DNA of 28,610 nucleotides from CAIVND01 sp035532075 (lineage in GTDB: Bacteria > Actinomycetota > Acidimicrobiia > Acidimicrobiales > Bog-793), in NCBI GenBank assembly GCA_035532075.1, contig DATKRV010000032.1, forward strand, positions 1-28,610, given 5' to 3'. The notes beneath the pieces were generated by a model. It saw only the letters and a program-made list of their open reading frames with translations. It was not told the DNA's origin and did no database searches. Every line of letters begins with the position of its first letter. The first letter of the stretch is position 1. This document shows, piece after piece, positions 15,428 to 24,136 of the stretch. A program made the position numbers and the translations under genes.

Positions 15428-16009
15428 ATGACAACCAAAAGTGGCGCCGTCAGGCATCGCCGGGGCAACGGAGCGGAGTTCCTCGTCTCCGTTGCGCAGA
15501 TCTCCAAAGTCCCTGGATCCCGACGCGAGGTGCATTTCCATGGAGTACTCGAGGATCTTGAGGTGAGTGGTTCGCGTGTTCCCGAGGGTGAGCCGGTAGA
15601 GGTCGAGGCTGTTCTCGAGAGCGTCAGCGGGGGAATCCTCGTCTCTGGCAGGGTTCGGACCAGCTATATCGGCGAATGCCGGCGCTGTCTCGGAGCGGCG
15701 AGCGATGAGCTCAAGGTCGGGATTCGGGAGCTGTGCACGGAAAATCCCACCGACGAAGAGAGCTACCCGCTGGGGACCGATGCGCTCGACCTCGCACCGA
15801 TCGTCCACGATGCGTGTATCCTTGCGCTACCGCTTGCGCCCCTCTGTAGCGAGGAGTGCCGCGGAATCTGCCCCGGGTGCGGGGCGAACCGCAACCTTGA
15901 ACAGTGCTCGTGTGTCCCAGAACGTGATCCACGCTGGGGCGCGCTGAATCTGCTTTACGGAGGCGAGACGACAGGGAGCCGAGACGAGGCTCCCGTGAGA
16001 GACGAGTAG
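15428..16009 (+). CDS. DUF177 (YceD-family) protein
   Basis: DUF177 proteins are almost always encoded directly before rpmF and in several bacteria and chloroplasts are linked to 23S rRNA accumulation; the molecular role is not settled. The 193-residue product has the core LEDLEVSGSRVPEGEPVEVEAVLESVSGGILVSG and then RTSYIGECRRCL, the signature strand and CxxC-like pair. A second Cys-rich segment near the C-terminus (LCSEECRGICPGCGANRN, then CSC) follows the family pattern and probably binds zinc. The ATG at 15428 is preferred over 15341 because the longer form overlaps the upstream gene by 50 bases and GCGAGG lies seven bases before 15428. Confidence 0.88.
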   Translation: MTTKSGAVRHRRGNGAEFLVSVAQISKVPGSRREVHFHGVLEDLEVSGSRVPEGEPVEVEAVLESVSGGILVSGRVRTSYIGECRRCLGAASDELKVGIRELCTENPTDEESYPLGTDALDLAPIVHDACILALPLAPLCSEECRGICPGCGANRNLEQCSCVPERDPRWGALNLLYGGETTGSRDEAPVRDE

Positions 16010-16014
16010 GACCT

Positions 16015-16194
16015 ATGGCCGTTCCCAAGAAGAAGACATCGAAATCAAAGAGCCGCAGCCGACGCGCATCCGCGTGGCGATTGGTGTTGCCCGCTCAGAG
16101 CCGCTGTCCACAGTGCCAACATGCAAAGCTGCCGCACACGGTCTGTTCGAACTGCGGTTGGTACAAGGGCCGCCAGGCGGTTGAGGTCGACTGA
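16015..16194 (+). CDS. rpmF: 50S ribosomal protein L32 (zinc-binding form)
   Basis: L32 is a small protein of the large ribosomal subunit. The 59-residue product starts MAVPKKKTSKSKSRSRRA, the universal L32 N-terminus, and keeps the zinc ribbon CPQC (31-34) and CSNC (44-47). So this is the C+ form that needs zinc rather than the zinc-free paralogue. The ATG lies six bases after the DUF177 stop, with GACGAG near 16001-16006 as a weak ribosome site. Its stop codon overlaps the probable CTG start of plsX by four bases. The DUF177-rpmF-plsX order is widely conserved. Confidence 0.96.
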   Translation: MAVPKKKTSKSKSRSRRASAWRLVLPAQSRCPQCQHAKLPHTVCSNCGWYKGRQAVEVD

Positions 16195-17198
16195 CGCTTC
16201 CCGTAGCAGTCGATGCCATGGGGGGCGACAGAGCTCCCCGTGAGATTGTGGCCGGCGCTCTGCTTGCGCGCGATGAGCTCGGAATTGAGGTGCTCCTCGT
16301 CGGGCCCGACGACGGCACGCTCGGAGAGACGCACGGCCTGCCGATCCTTGATGCGCGACAGACCATCGCGATGGACGAGGATCCAGCTCGCGCGGTTCGG
16401 ACAAAGAAGGACTCCTCGCTCGTCCGCTGTGCCGAGGCGGTGCGCGATCAGAGCGCATCTTCGATGGTCAGTGCTGGCAACACCGGTGCTGCGATGGCGA
16501 GCGCGCTGTTGCGTATGGGTCGGATATCAGGCGTTGCCCGACCGGCGATCGCCACACCGCTGCCCGTATTCGGGGCAAACCCCTCGATTCTCATCGACGC
16601 CGGCGCGAATGCTGAATGCACCGCGGACTGGCTGTTGCAGTTCGCGCAGATGGCGACGGCCTATGTCCGCGCACGCTACGCGAATCAGAATCCGACCGTT
16701 GCGCTGTTGTCGATCGGCGAGGAGCCGACGAAGGGTAACACGCTGATCAAGGAGAGCCACGAACTTTTCGTCAGCGCCGAAGGAGTGAACTTCATCGGAA
16801 ACGTCGAGGGACGCGACCTCCTCGTGGGCAAGGCCGACATCATCGTCACCGACGGATTTACCGGCAACGTTGCTCTCAAGTCTCTCGAGGGCGCGGTCGC
16901 AACGTTCAATGTGATGTTGCGCTCGGCGGTGAATACCTCGCTGTCTTCGCGTCTCGCTGGTCTGATGCTGAAGAAACCGCTCGCACCCTATGTGAGGGTG
17001 GTCGATCCGGAGAATACGGGTGGGGCGATGTTGCTTGGCGTTGAAGGGGTCTGCATCATCAGTCACGGCAGTTCATCTGCACGGGCAATCAAAAACGCGA
17101 TCAACGCTGCAAACGAGATGGTTCGCCAAGATCTCGTCGAACAGGTACGTTCGGCAGTAGGTGGTACTGCCGGTGCCTACCGGTACCAAGCGAAATAG
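16191..17198 (+). CDS. plsX: Acyl-ACP:phosphate acyltransferase PlsX, probable CTG start
   Basis: PlsX converts acyl-ACP and phosphate to acyl-phosphate, the acyl donor for glycerol-3-phosphate acylation at the membrane. The first ATG in frame (16218) would begin at MGGDRAP and remove the conserved first strand, because upstream codons read LPVAVDAMGGD. The frame is closed by TGA at 16182-16184, and the only plausible start between is CTG at 16191, which overlaps the rpmF stop as CTGA, the same coupling geometry as the ATGA/GTGA junctions elsewhere here. GAGGT (16183-16187) lies three bases before it. That gives 335 residues. SAGNTGAAMASALLRMGRI and DGFTGNVALKSLEG are typical PlsX motifs. acpP, encoding its acyl carrier, follows. 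Confidence 0.93.
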   Translation: MTLPVAVDAMGGDRAPREIVAGALLARDELGIEVLLVGPDDGTLGETHGLPILDARQTIAMDEDPARAVRTKKDSSLVRCAEAVRDQSASSMVSAGNTGAAMASALLRMGRISGVARPAIATPLPVFGANPSILIDAGANAECTADWLLQFAQMATAYVRARYANQNPTVALLSIGEEPTKGNTLIKESHELFVSAEGVNFIGNVEGRDLLVGKADIIVTDGFTGNVALKSLEGAVATFNVMLRSAVNTSLSSRLAGLMLKKPLAPYVRVVDPENTGGAMLLGVEGVCIISHGSSSARAIKNAINAANEMVRQDLVEQVRSAVGGTAGAYRYQAK

Positions 17199-17396
17199 CC
17201 GTCGCGGCGTCTCTCCGGGTGGGAGTTGGCCGCATATGGGGCAAGAGGTCGCGTGCGGGTTGCCCGCGGGAGATGTGTACGCGAGGCAGGTTGACAGCGA
17301 AGACCACTAACATCACTGGTGCGTGTCTGTTGTGGCAGAGAAAAATCCAGCGCTAGCCGGATCAGTCTCGTCGGGTGACAAGGGGGGAACGCTGCG

Positions 17397-17666
17397 GTGT
17401 CGATGACCAATGAAGAGGTGCTTGCGCTCATCCAGAGAGAGCTTGCAGAGATCATGGAGATTGATCCCGCTACTGTCGTTCCTGCCTCGTCGTTCGCGGG
17501 GGATCTCAATGCGGACTCACTCGCGCTGATCGAGCTTGTCGAGGCACTTGAGACAGCACTTCGCATAGAGATCCCGGATTTCTACATCGATGATGACGAT
17601 CTCGAGCGACTCGTTACCGTGGGTGACGTGGTTGCGTACATTGAGCGTCGCGCGAAGACCGGATGA
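17397..17666 (+). CDS. acpP: Acyl carrier protein
   Basis: ACP carries growing acyl chains on 4'-phosphopantetheine for fatty-acid synthesis and donates them to PlsX. The 89-residue acidic product has the attachment serine S41 in LNADSLALIELV. DSL followed by a hydrophobic, acidic helix II is the standard recognition site, and the later EIPDFYIDDDDLERLVTVGDVVAYI matches helix III-IV of the family. The GTG at 17397 is preferred because six G at 17382-17387 lie nine bases upstream; an ATG at 17403 is farther from that site. The 198-base gap after plsX contains TTGACA at 17291-17296 without a convincing -10, so a separate acpP promoter is possible but unproven. Confidence 0.94.
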   Translation: MSMTNEEVLALIQRELAEIMEIDPATVVPASSFAGDLNADSLALIELVEALETALRIEIPDFYIDDDDLERLVTVGDVVAYIERRAKTG

Positions 17667-17730
17667 CGATCACATCGTCAATCTCGAGAATTTCGTGATG
17701 TCCAGCCGATACGCCACGGAGTGACAGGAG

Positions 17731-18438
17731 TTGCGCGAGATCACCAGTGAGAGCGCGGGTTTCCAGACTCTTTGCGTGCGCCTTGAACGATACATCGAGG
17801 ACCGTTCGCTGCTGCGACTTGCACTTGTTCACCGTTCGTATTGTGCGGAGCATGCGGGACAACATTCCAACGAGCGCCTCGAGTTCCTCGGAGACTCCGT
17901 GCTCGGGTTCGTTGTTACCGACGAGCTGTACCGCAGCTTCCCCGATCTTCGTGAGGGCGATCTTGCGAGGATCCGCGCCGATGTCGTCAGTGCGGTGGCG
18001 CTCGCGCCGCTCGCGAGTTCGCTCGGCGTTGGCGAGGCGCTGTTGCTCGGTCGAGGTGAGGAGCATTCCGGAGGACGCGAGAAGCCCTCGTTGCTCGCCG
18101 ATGCGCTTGAGGCGATCATGGGAGCGATTCTGCTCGCGTCGGGGACCGAGCGGGCGGCGGCGTTTGTCCGAGAGCTCACACAGGCGAAGATCGCCGAGGT
18201 GTCGCGGCGTTCAGTCTATGGCGACGCGAAGAATCGCCTCCAGGAGCTCGCCGCGAAACGACATATCGAATCGGTTTCATACACGGTGGCCGAGATCGGC
18301 CCCGATCACCAGAGGCGCTTCGTCGCCGAGGTGACCTTTGCAGGAGTAGTCGGTCGCGGCGAGGGGCATTCCAAGAAAGAGGCCGAGCGGCAGGCGGCGA
18401 TCTTCGTGCTCGAGGCGCTCGAGCACTTCGGTGCCTGA
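17731..18438 (+). CDS. rnc: Ribonuclease III
   Basis: RNase III cuts double-stranded RNA, including the stems that release 16S and 23S rRNA. The 235-residue product has the endonuclease signature ERLEFLGDSVL (48-58), the second acidic site ADALEAIMGAILL, and a C-terminal double-stranded-RNA-binding domain from about 165, starting DAKNRLQELAAKR and ending GHSKKEAERQAAIFVLEAL. The start is TTG at 17731, with GGAG at 17718-17721 nine bases upstream; a GTG at 17776 would still keep the catalytic core. Its stop overlaps mutM by eight bases, the usual rnc-mutM pairing of actinobacteria. Confidence 0.95.
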   Translation: MREITSESAGFQTLCVRLERYIEDRSLLRLALVHRSYCAEHAGQHSNERLEFLGDSVLGFVVTDELYRSFPDLREGDLARIRADVVSAVALAPLASSLGVGEALLLGRGEEHSGGREKPSLLADALEAIMGAILLASGTERAAAFVRELTQAKIAEVSRRSVYGDAKNRLQELAAKRHIESVSYTVAEIGPDHQRRFVAEVTFAGVVGRGEGHSKKEAERQAAIFVLEALEHFGA

Positions 18439-19267
18439 ACTGCCCGAGGTCGAGACGGTGAGAAGACAGCTCGAGGAACGCGTCCTTGGCGAGAGGATCA
18501 TCTCGGTCTCGGTCACGGGGCGCAGGACGATCCGCAGACAGCCAAAGGAGGAGTTCAGCGCGCGCCTCGCATCGCGCACGATCGTTGCTGCGCGTCGCTG
18601 GGGAAAATTCCTGCTTGTCGATCTCGACGGGGGAGAGGTGCTCGTCATCCATCTGCGCATGAGCGGTCAGCTGCGTCTCGAAGAAGATCCGGATAACGCA
18701 CCTAGCGCGCATACCCATGTCCGACTCGGACTCTCGTCCTCTCGCGAGCTGCGCTTTGTCGACCCGCGCACCTTTGGAGAGCTGTTCGTCGCTGACGATC
18801 TCGATGGGCGTGGCCTGCCGCGCGAGATCGCCCATCTCGGCTGCGATCCGATCGTCGAGGAGCTCTCCGGTGAAGCGCTCGGCCGACTGTGCGCGCACCG
18901 TCGGATTGCGCTCAAAACCCTGCTGCTCGATCAACGGATCGTGGCGGGAATCGGCAACATCTATGGAGACGAGATCTGCCATCAGGCTCGTGTGCGCCCA
19001 ACGCGGCCCGCCGGGACTCTGACGAAAAAGGAGTACAGCCGGGTCGCGGCTGCGACGCGTGCGATCCTCGAGCAGGCGATTTGTGAACAGGGGTCGACGC
19101 TTGGTGATCAGCGTTATCGGGATCTTGTCGGCGGACTCGGCACCTTCCAGGACCACCACGAGGTCTATGGCCGAGCGGGCCACGCCTGTCATCGATGCGG
19201 GACGACGATCCGGCGTCAGATACTCGCTGGCCGCTCGGCGCACTATTGCCCGCGCTGTCAACGTTGA
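18431..19267 (+). CDS. mutM: Formamidopyrimidine-DNA glycosylase (Fpg/MutM)
   Basis: MutM removes 8-oxoguanine and formamidopyrimidines from DNA and nicks the resulting site. The mature N-terminus after Met is P2-E3 in MPELPEVETV, the catalytic proline and glutamate. K59 in RWGKF is the conserved Lys of the beta-hairpin. IVAGIGNIYGDEICHQA is the helix-two-turn-helix region. The zinc finger is complete at the C-terminus: C253, C256, C273 and C276, with R268 in AGRSAHYCPRC. The 278-residue length is usual. The GTG start lies in an eight-base overlap with rnc (GTGCCTGA). An iron-oxidising or otherwise oxidatively stressed lifestyle would not need more than this single copy. Confidence 0.96.
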   Translation: MPELPEVETVRRQLEERVLGERIISVSVTGRRTIRRQPKEEFSARLASRTIVAARRWGKFLLVDLDGGEVLVIHLRMSGQLRLEEDPDNAPSAHTHVRLGLSSSRELRFVDPRTFGELFVADDLDGRGLPREIAHLGCDPIVEELSGEALGRLCAHRRIALKTLLLDQRIVAGIGNIYGDEICHQARVRPTRPAGTLTKKEYSRVAAATRAILEQAICEQGSTLGDQRYRDLVGGLGTFQDHHEVYGRAGHACHRCGTTIRRQILAGRSAHYCPRCQR

Positions 19268-19387
19268 GGTGGAGTTCGTCTCGATTGCACCGCGTGCGAC
19301 GCATGGTCGCTACCGCGTGGAAAAATGTGTTGGAATGCGCGATTCGCCTCTTTTTGCCCATGTCTTGGCGGGTAACGTGAGGTTGTT

Positions 19388-22300
19388 GTGTATCTCAAAT
19401 CGCTGACCATGAAGGGCTTCAAGTCCTTCGCAGACCCGACCACCCTGGACTTCGAACCAGGTGTCACCGTCGTTGTCGGCCCGAATGGATCGGGCAAGTC
19501 GAATGTGGTCGATGCGGTCGCTTGGGTGCTTGGGGCCCAGGGTCCTCGGGTGGTCCGTTCGACGAAGATGGACGATGTCATCTTTGCCGGTACCGAAGGT
19601 CCGAACAGGCGGGCTCCGCTCGGACGCGCTGAGGTCTCGCTCGTCATCGACAACAGCTCCCGCCGCCTGCCAATAGATTTCTCCGAAGTCACCATTACGC
19701 GCACGCTGTTCCGTTCTGGCGAGAGCGAGTACGCGATCAATGATGTTCCCTGTCGACTCCTCGACGTCCAGGAGCTCCTCTCGGACACAGGCGTGGGTCG
19801 TCAGCAGCACGTCATCGTCGGCCAGGGCCAGCTGGGAGCAATCCTCGAGGCGCGTCCCGAGGAGCGCCGCATGGTCATCGAAGAGGCGGCTGGAGTCTTG
19901 AAGTACCGACGGCGGCGCGAGCGCGCCGTCCGCAGACTCGATTCCTCGGAGTCCGCGTTGATGAGACTGCAGGATCTGCTGCGCGAGGTGAGGCGTCAAC
20001 TTCGTCCACTCGAGAGACAGGCCGCCTCGGCGCTTCGCTACGAAGAGCTCGACGTCGAACTACGTGCCCTTCGCCTCCATCTTTCTGGCCGCGAGGTCTC
20101 GGTGCTTGAGTCGCAGATCAAAGAGACGGCTGAAGCGATCGACTTACTCCATGGTCAAGAGTCACGGCTGCAGCGCGCCGGCGTTCAGATCGAGATGGAG
20201 ATCGAGTCGGGCGAGAGTGAACTCGGCCGCTCTCTCGTCGAAGAGCTCGCACCGATGGTCGGCCGTTTTGATCAGTTGGCAGAGCGCACCAGGGGCATGC
20301 TCGCATTGATCAGCGAGCGGCGCAGAGCCGGTGCGGAGCTGACCGCCGCCCTCGATGACGTTGCCGGACTTGTCGCGCTGGAAGAATCACTCGTCCGCGT
20401 CGACACGGATCTCTTGCTCACCGACGAGGAGGCGACCGAACTCGGGCCCGAGTGGGAGCAGCTCGCCGTCACCGAAGGTTCGCTCGTCGAGGCAGAAGTC
20501 TCTCATGCAGAACTCTATAGCGATGTTGTTCCGGCGCAGATCATCGAGGCAGCCGCCGCGGTTCGAAGCGAGACGGCGAGCGCGCTCGAAGAGCTCGCAT
20601 TGACGCGAGAGCGCCGTGCGCGTCTCAGTGAACGCCTTGAGACCCTCAGGCGACACAACGACGCGCTCGTCGAGGAGATCGCCTCGCTGACAGAGTCCGT
20701 TGGGGCGGAGCGCTTTGAACAGGTGGCCGCGACGATAACAAAGGAGGCAATCGGGGTTGAACTCGAGCGGGTCAGCTCCCGCTGCGACGAGGTCGAGCGT
20801 CAAAGGCATGGGGCAACGGAGCGGCTGTATGGCCTGATTGGACGCTTTGAAGCTCTCTCAAGCGCGCTCGACGAGACGCGTGCACGGGCCGGCGCCGAAA
20901 GACTCGCTTCGGTATCTGGAGTCCTTGGCGTGCTCGCCGATCTCGTCCGCTTTGAAGACCGCGATGCACTTGCAGTCGAGGCGGCGCTCGAGGGAACACT
21001 TGACAGCGCCGTGCTCGATTCGCCGACGACTGCGCGCGCGGCAATCGCTCACCTTCGAGCGCTCGAGGAGACCGGTTCGCTGCTCGTCTCGCCCGTTGAG
21101 CCCGCGCGAACCGAAAAAGCGCCCAACCCAACAGGTCTGCGGGCGTTCAATGAGCTGGTCACCAGTAAAAATGCACCGGTAACGGCGCTGTTGGAACTGC
21201 TTCTCGACGGTGTCTATCTCTGCGAAGAGGGCTCTGACCGCGCAATGCAGCTCTTACTGATGTATCCGCACGCGGTGATCGTAACGCGCGACGGCGATCG
21301 GTTCTCTCGTGCTGGATGGCGTATTGGTGCGGGGCGCGACGGAGCGATGCGCCAGATGCTCGAACGCGAGGCCGAACTCAAGGGTATGACACAGATCGAG
21401 GTCGATCGGCTCGTCCTTGATTTCGAGCAGCTGCGCGCCGAGCGTGAGACGTTGGTTGTGCGCCAGCGTGAGTCAGAGCGCAACCTCGACCGGCTCGTTG
21501 CAAATGTGAAGGCATTTGAATCGCGTCACTCGACGGTAATAACTCAGCTCGACGTGCTTGCCGCCGAGATTCGCGTGACCGAGAGAGAGATCGCTGAGAT
21601 CGATGCAGTGGCAGCTCGGGTCGGTGATCGTGTGGCAAGTTCGCAGCGTCAGCTTGAGCTGTTCGAGACTGAAGAGTCCGCAGTACGCGAGCGCGCTGCA
21701 GCGGCAGCCGATGCGAGACGCGAACTTGAGAGCCGTGCACGCGCGGTCGGTGCGCTGCGTCGAGACCTCGAGGTGCGCGCGGCCGGGCTTGAGGAGCGAA
21801 GGCGACTCCTCATCGAACGACGCGTCGAGCTCAATGCGGAGATCATCGAACGTCGTGAGTCGCGTCTTCGCGCGCAAGAGCGACATGGTGACTTCGCGAT
21901 CGAAGAGGTTGCCTACGAGGCGCTGGGACGCGAGCTTGAGCGTCTTGCGTCGATTCTCTCCAAACAGAGTAAAGAGATTGACGCTGAACGAAGCCAGAGG
22001 ATCGAGGTCACCCAAGTGCTGCGCGAGCGTCTTTCGGTGCTCCGTGGCGACAGGGAGAAGACTCTTGCTGAGCGCGATCGTGTGCGCGATAGCCGCCAGG
22101 TCTTCGAGATCGAGCAGGCAGAGCGCAGGATCCGGCACGAGAACGCGATCGATCTGCTCACCAATGAACTTGGGGCAACCCTCGAAGAGGCTCTGCACGC
22201 GGAGCTCCCTGAACTTGCACCGGGTATCGACCCTCGCGAGCGACGCGAAATGCTTGAGCGCGAACTTGTATCACTTGGCCCGGTAAATCCGCTCGCGCGC

Positions 22301-22939
22301 GAGGAGCTACTCGTGCTTGACGCGAGGAATAGTTTTCTTGAGACCCAGCTCGAAGATGTTAGGAGCGCGCGACGCGAGTTGAATCAGGTGATCCACGTGA
22401 TCGATGCGGAGATCGTCGATGTCTTCTCCCGGGCCTTTGCCGACGTGCAGCACCATTATGGCGAACTGATCACCGCGCTCTTTCCGGGGGGATCGGGCCA
22501 GCTTGTGCTGAGCGCACCAGACGACATGCTCACCACGGGAATCGAGATCGAAGCGAGACCCGCAGGTCGGAATGTGCGCAGGCTCTCCTTGCTGTCTGGA
22601 GGCGAACGGTCGCTCGTCGCGGTCGCATTTCTCTTTGCCGTGTTTCGTTCGCGGCCGTCACCGTTCTATCTCATGGATGAGGTTGAGGCAGCGCTCGATG
22701 AACCCAATCTGTTTCGATTCTTGAAGCTTGTCGACGAGTTTCGCAGTGAGGCTCAGCTCATCATTGTCTCTCACCAGAAAAAGACGATGGAGTATGCAGA
22801 CGCGCTTTACGGCGTGACCATGCAGCCAGGCGGGGCCTCGCGTGTCGTCAGCGAACGCGTGCGAAAGGTCGCTCCAACTTCGGTGGCTGACATCCCCACC
22901 GCGGATACGGGCGCTGGCCAAAGCGCAGATCTTCGCTGA
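19388..22939 (+). CDS. smc: Chromosome segregation ATPase SMC
   Basis: SMC is the core of the bacterial condensin that compacts and resolves chromosomes, working with ScpA and ScpB, which are not in this window. The 1183-residue length is standard. Walker A is VVVGPNGSGKSN near residue 33. The two coiled-coil arms (about 170-500 and 670-1000) are rich in Glu, Arg and Leu. The hinge (about 510-645) includes SGVLGVLADLVRF and DGVYLCEEGSDRA. The signature LSGGERS (about 1069-1075) and Walker B FYLMDEVEAALDEPN (about 1093-1107) close the head. The start GTG 19388 has GAGG five bases upstream. The 120-base gap after mutM holds no gene. Confidence 0.97.
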   Translation: MYLKSLTMKGFKSFADPTTLDFEPGVTVVVGPNGSGKSNVVDAVAWVLGAQGPRVVRSTKMDDVIFAGTEGPNRRAPLGRAEVSLVIDNSSRRLPIDFSEVTITRTLFRSGESEYAINDVPCRLLDVQELLSDTGVGRQQHVIVGQGQLGAILEARPEERRMVIEEAAGVLKYRRRRERAVRRLDSSESALMRLQDLLREVRRQLRPLERQAASALRYEELDVELRALRLHLSGREVSVLESQIKETAEAIDLLHGQESRLQRAGVQIEMEIESGESELGRSLVEELAPMVGRFDQLAERTRGMLALISERRRAGAELTAALDDVAGLVALEESLVRVDTDLLLTDEEATELGPEWEQLAVTEGSLVEAEVSHAELYSDVVPAQIIEAAAAVRSETASALEELALTRERRARLSERLETLRRHNDALVEEIASLTESVGAERFEQVAATITKEAIGVELERVSSRCDEVERQRHGATERLYGLIGRFEALSSALDETRARAGAERLASVSGVLGVLADLVRFEDRDALAVEAALEGTLDSAVLDSPTTARAAIAHLRALEETGSLLVSPVEPARTEKAPNPTGLRAFNELVTSKNAPVTALLELLLDGVYLCEEGSDRAMQLLLMYPHAVIVTRDGDRFSRAGWRIGAGRDGAMRQMLEREAELKGMTQIEVDRLVLDFEQLRAERETLVVRQRESERNLDRLVANVKAFESRHSTVITQLDVLAAEIRVTEREIAEIDAVAARVGDRVASSQRQLELFETEESAVRERAAAAADARRELESRARAVGALRRDLEVRAAGLEERRRLLIERRVELNAEIIERRESRLRAQERHGDFAIEEVAYEALGRELERLASILSKQSKEIDAERSQRIEVTQVLRERLSVLRGDREKTLAERDRVRDSRQVFEIEQAERRIRHENAIDLLTNELGATLEEALHAELPELAPGIDPRERREMLERELVSLGPVNPLAREELLVLDARNSFLETQLEDVRSARRELNQVIHVIDAEIVDVFSRAFADVQHHYGELITALFPGGSGQLVLSAPDDMLTTGIEIEARPAGRNVRRLSLLSGGERSLVAVAFLFAVFRSRPSPFYLMDEVEAALDEPNLFRFLKLVDEFRSEAQLIIVSHQKKTMEYADALYGVTMQPGGASRVVSERVRKVAPTSVADIPTADTGAGQSADLR

Positions 22940-24063
22940 TGCGCTTCCGGCGGAACCGAGAGGTCGAAACTCGAGGAGCCGAGGAAGATGGAGGCGAGTT
23001 CGGACAGAATCTTCTCGAAGGTGGAGAGTCCGGAGGGGTCAATCCTGCTGGGCTCGAACCTGCTGGGCTCGATCCTGCTGGGCTCGATTTTGTCAATCGT
23101 GACGAAGCGGGTTCGGGAGGTGATCCCAAGGTCGAAGACGATGAACTCGAACGCACCCGTCGCTCGCGCTTTGGTCGCTCGCGCGGTATTCTGCGCGCCC
23201 CGCTGCTCGGACTGGGGCGACGCCAGAGAGTTGATGAGAGGACGCTCGAGGAGCTCGAGGATGCCCTCATCCTCGCTGATGTGGGTCTCCCGACGGCGGA
23301 GTTCCTTCTCGATCAACTCAGGTCCAAACTGCGCTCGAAGGAGCTGAGCGGTGATTTCGAGGAGTTGATCCATGAGCTCGAGGCATCGATCGCCGCACTG
23401 TTTTCTGGTGAAGATCGAGAGCTGCACCGTTCGCACCTGCGTACCACGGTGTGGCTCTTTGTTGGCGTGAACGGTGTCGGCAAGACGACGACGATTGGCA
23501 AACTTGCGCGACGTGAGATCGCAGGCGGACACTCGGTCGTGCTCGCGGCAGGCGATACCTTCCGTGCTGCGGCGGGTGACCAATTGGCGCTCTGGTCGAA
23601 ACGCAGCGGTGCAGACATCGTACAGGGAGCAGATGGTGCAGATCCCTCCTCGGTTGTTTATGACGCAATCGCCCACGCCCACGCCCGCGGAGCCGATCTT
23701 GTGCTCGCGGACAGTGCCGGGAGACTTCAGAACAAGTCCAATCTCATGGAAGAGCTGAAAAAGATCCGTCGCGTCGCCGACCGAGAGCCCGGCGAGGTGA
23801 CAGAGGTACTTCTCGTTCTCGATGCGACGACTGGACAAAACGGCCTTGCCCAGGCGCGTGAGTTCGCACGCGCGGTCGGAGTGACCGGAGTGGTGCTCAC
23901 GAAGCTCGATGGAACAGCGAAGGGCGGAATTGTGCTCGCGATCAGACATGAACTGGGTCTGCCGATCAAGCTTGTCGGCCTCGGCGAGCAGATCGACGAT
24001 CTTGTTGTCTTTGATCCGATCGAATTTGCCGCGGCGCTGTTTGATGAGGGGACGCGCGGATAG
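22939..24063 (+). CDS. ftsY: Signal recognition particle receptor FtsY
   Basis: FtsY is the membrane-associated GTPase that receives SRP-ribosome complexes for cotranslational insertion. The NG domain is complete: G1 GVNGVGKTTT (about 176), DTFRAAAGDQL (about 207), G3 DSAGR (about 258), G4 TKLDGTAKGG (about 320). The N-terminal 75 residues are an acidic, low-conservation A domain, as expected for membrane contact, and contain three tandem PAGLE/D units encoded by an exact DNA repeat (23044-23088). The ATG shares one base with the smc stop (TGATG). ffh follows 73 bases downstream, placing both SRP GTPases together. Total length is 374. Confidence 0.95.
   Translation: MRFRRNREVETRGAEEDGGEFGQNLLEGGESGGVNPAGLEPAGLDPAGLDFVNRDEAGSGGDPKVEDDELERTRRSRFGRSRGILRAPLLGLGRRQRVDERTLEELEDALILADVGLPTAEFLLDQLRSKLRSKELSGDFEELIHELEASIAALFSGEDRELHRSHLRTTVWLFVGVNGVGKTTTIGKLARREIAGGHSVVLAAGDTFRAAAGDQLALWSKRSGADIVQGADGADPSSVVYDAIAHAHARGADLVLADSAGRLQNKSNLMEELKKIRRVADREPGEVTEVLLVLDATTGQNGLAQAREFARAVGVTGVVLTKLDGTAKGGIVLAIRHELGLPIKLVGLGEQIDDLVVFDPIEFAAALFDEGTRG
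23044..23088 (+). repeat. Three tandem 15-bp units in the ftsY 5' region
   Basis: CCTGCTGGGCTCGAA, CCTGCTGGGCTCGAT and CCTGCTGGGCTCGAT are contiguous and in frame, differing only at the last base. They encode PAGLE, PAGLD, PAGLD in the variable A domain. The near-identity suggests recent slippage. Confidence 0.9.
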
Positions 24064-24136
24064 GTCTTCTGGCGGTCGGTCCGGTGTTTTTGCGCCGCTG
24101 GAACCATCGAGATGTACGACTAACCTTGAGCCGGAC

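Noticed and set aside
17291..17313. TTGACA followed by TAACAT upstream of acpP
   Set aside because: The spacing is 11 bases, too short for a sigma70-type promoter; no better -10 was found at 16-18 bases.
18176..19261. 361-residue minus-strand open frame opposite mutM
   Set aside because: It is Arg/Ser/Pro-rich with no motif, fully opposite rnc and mutM, and explained by high-GC codon bias.
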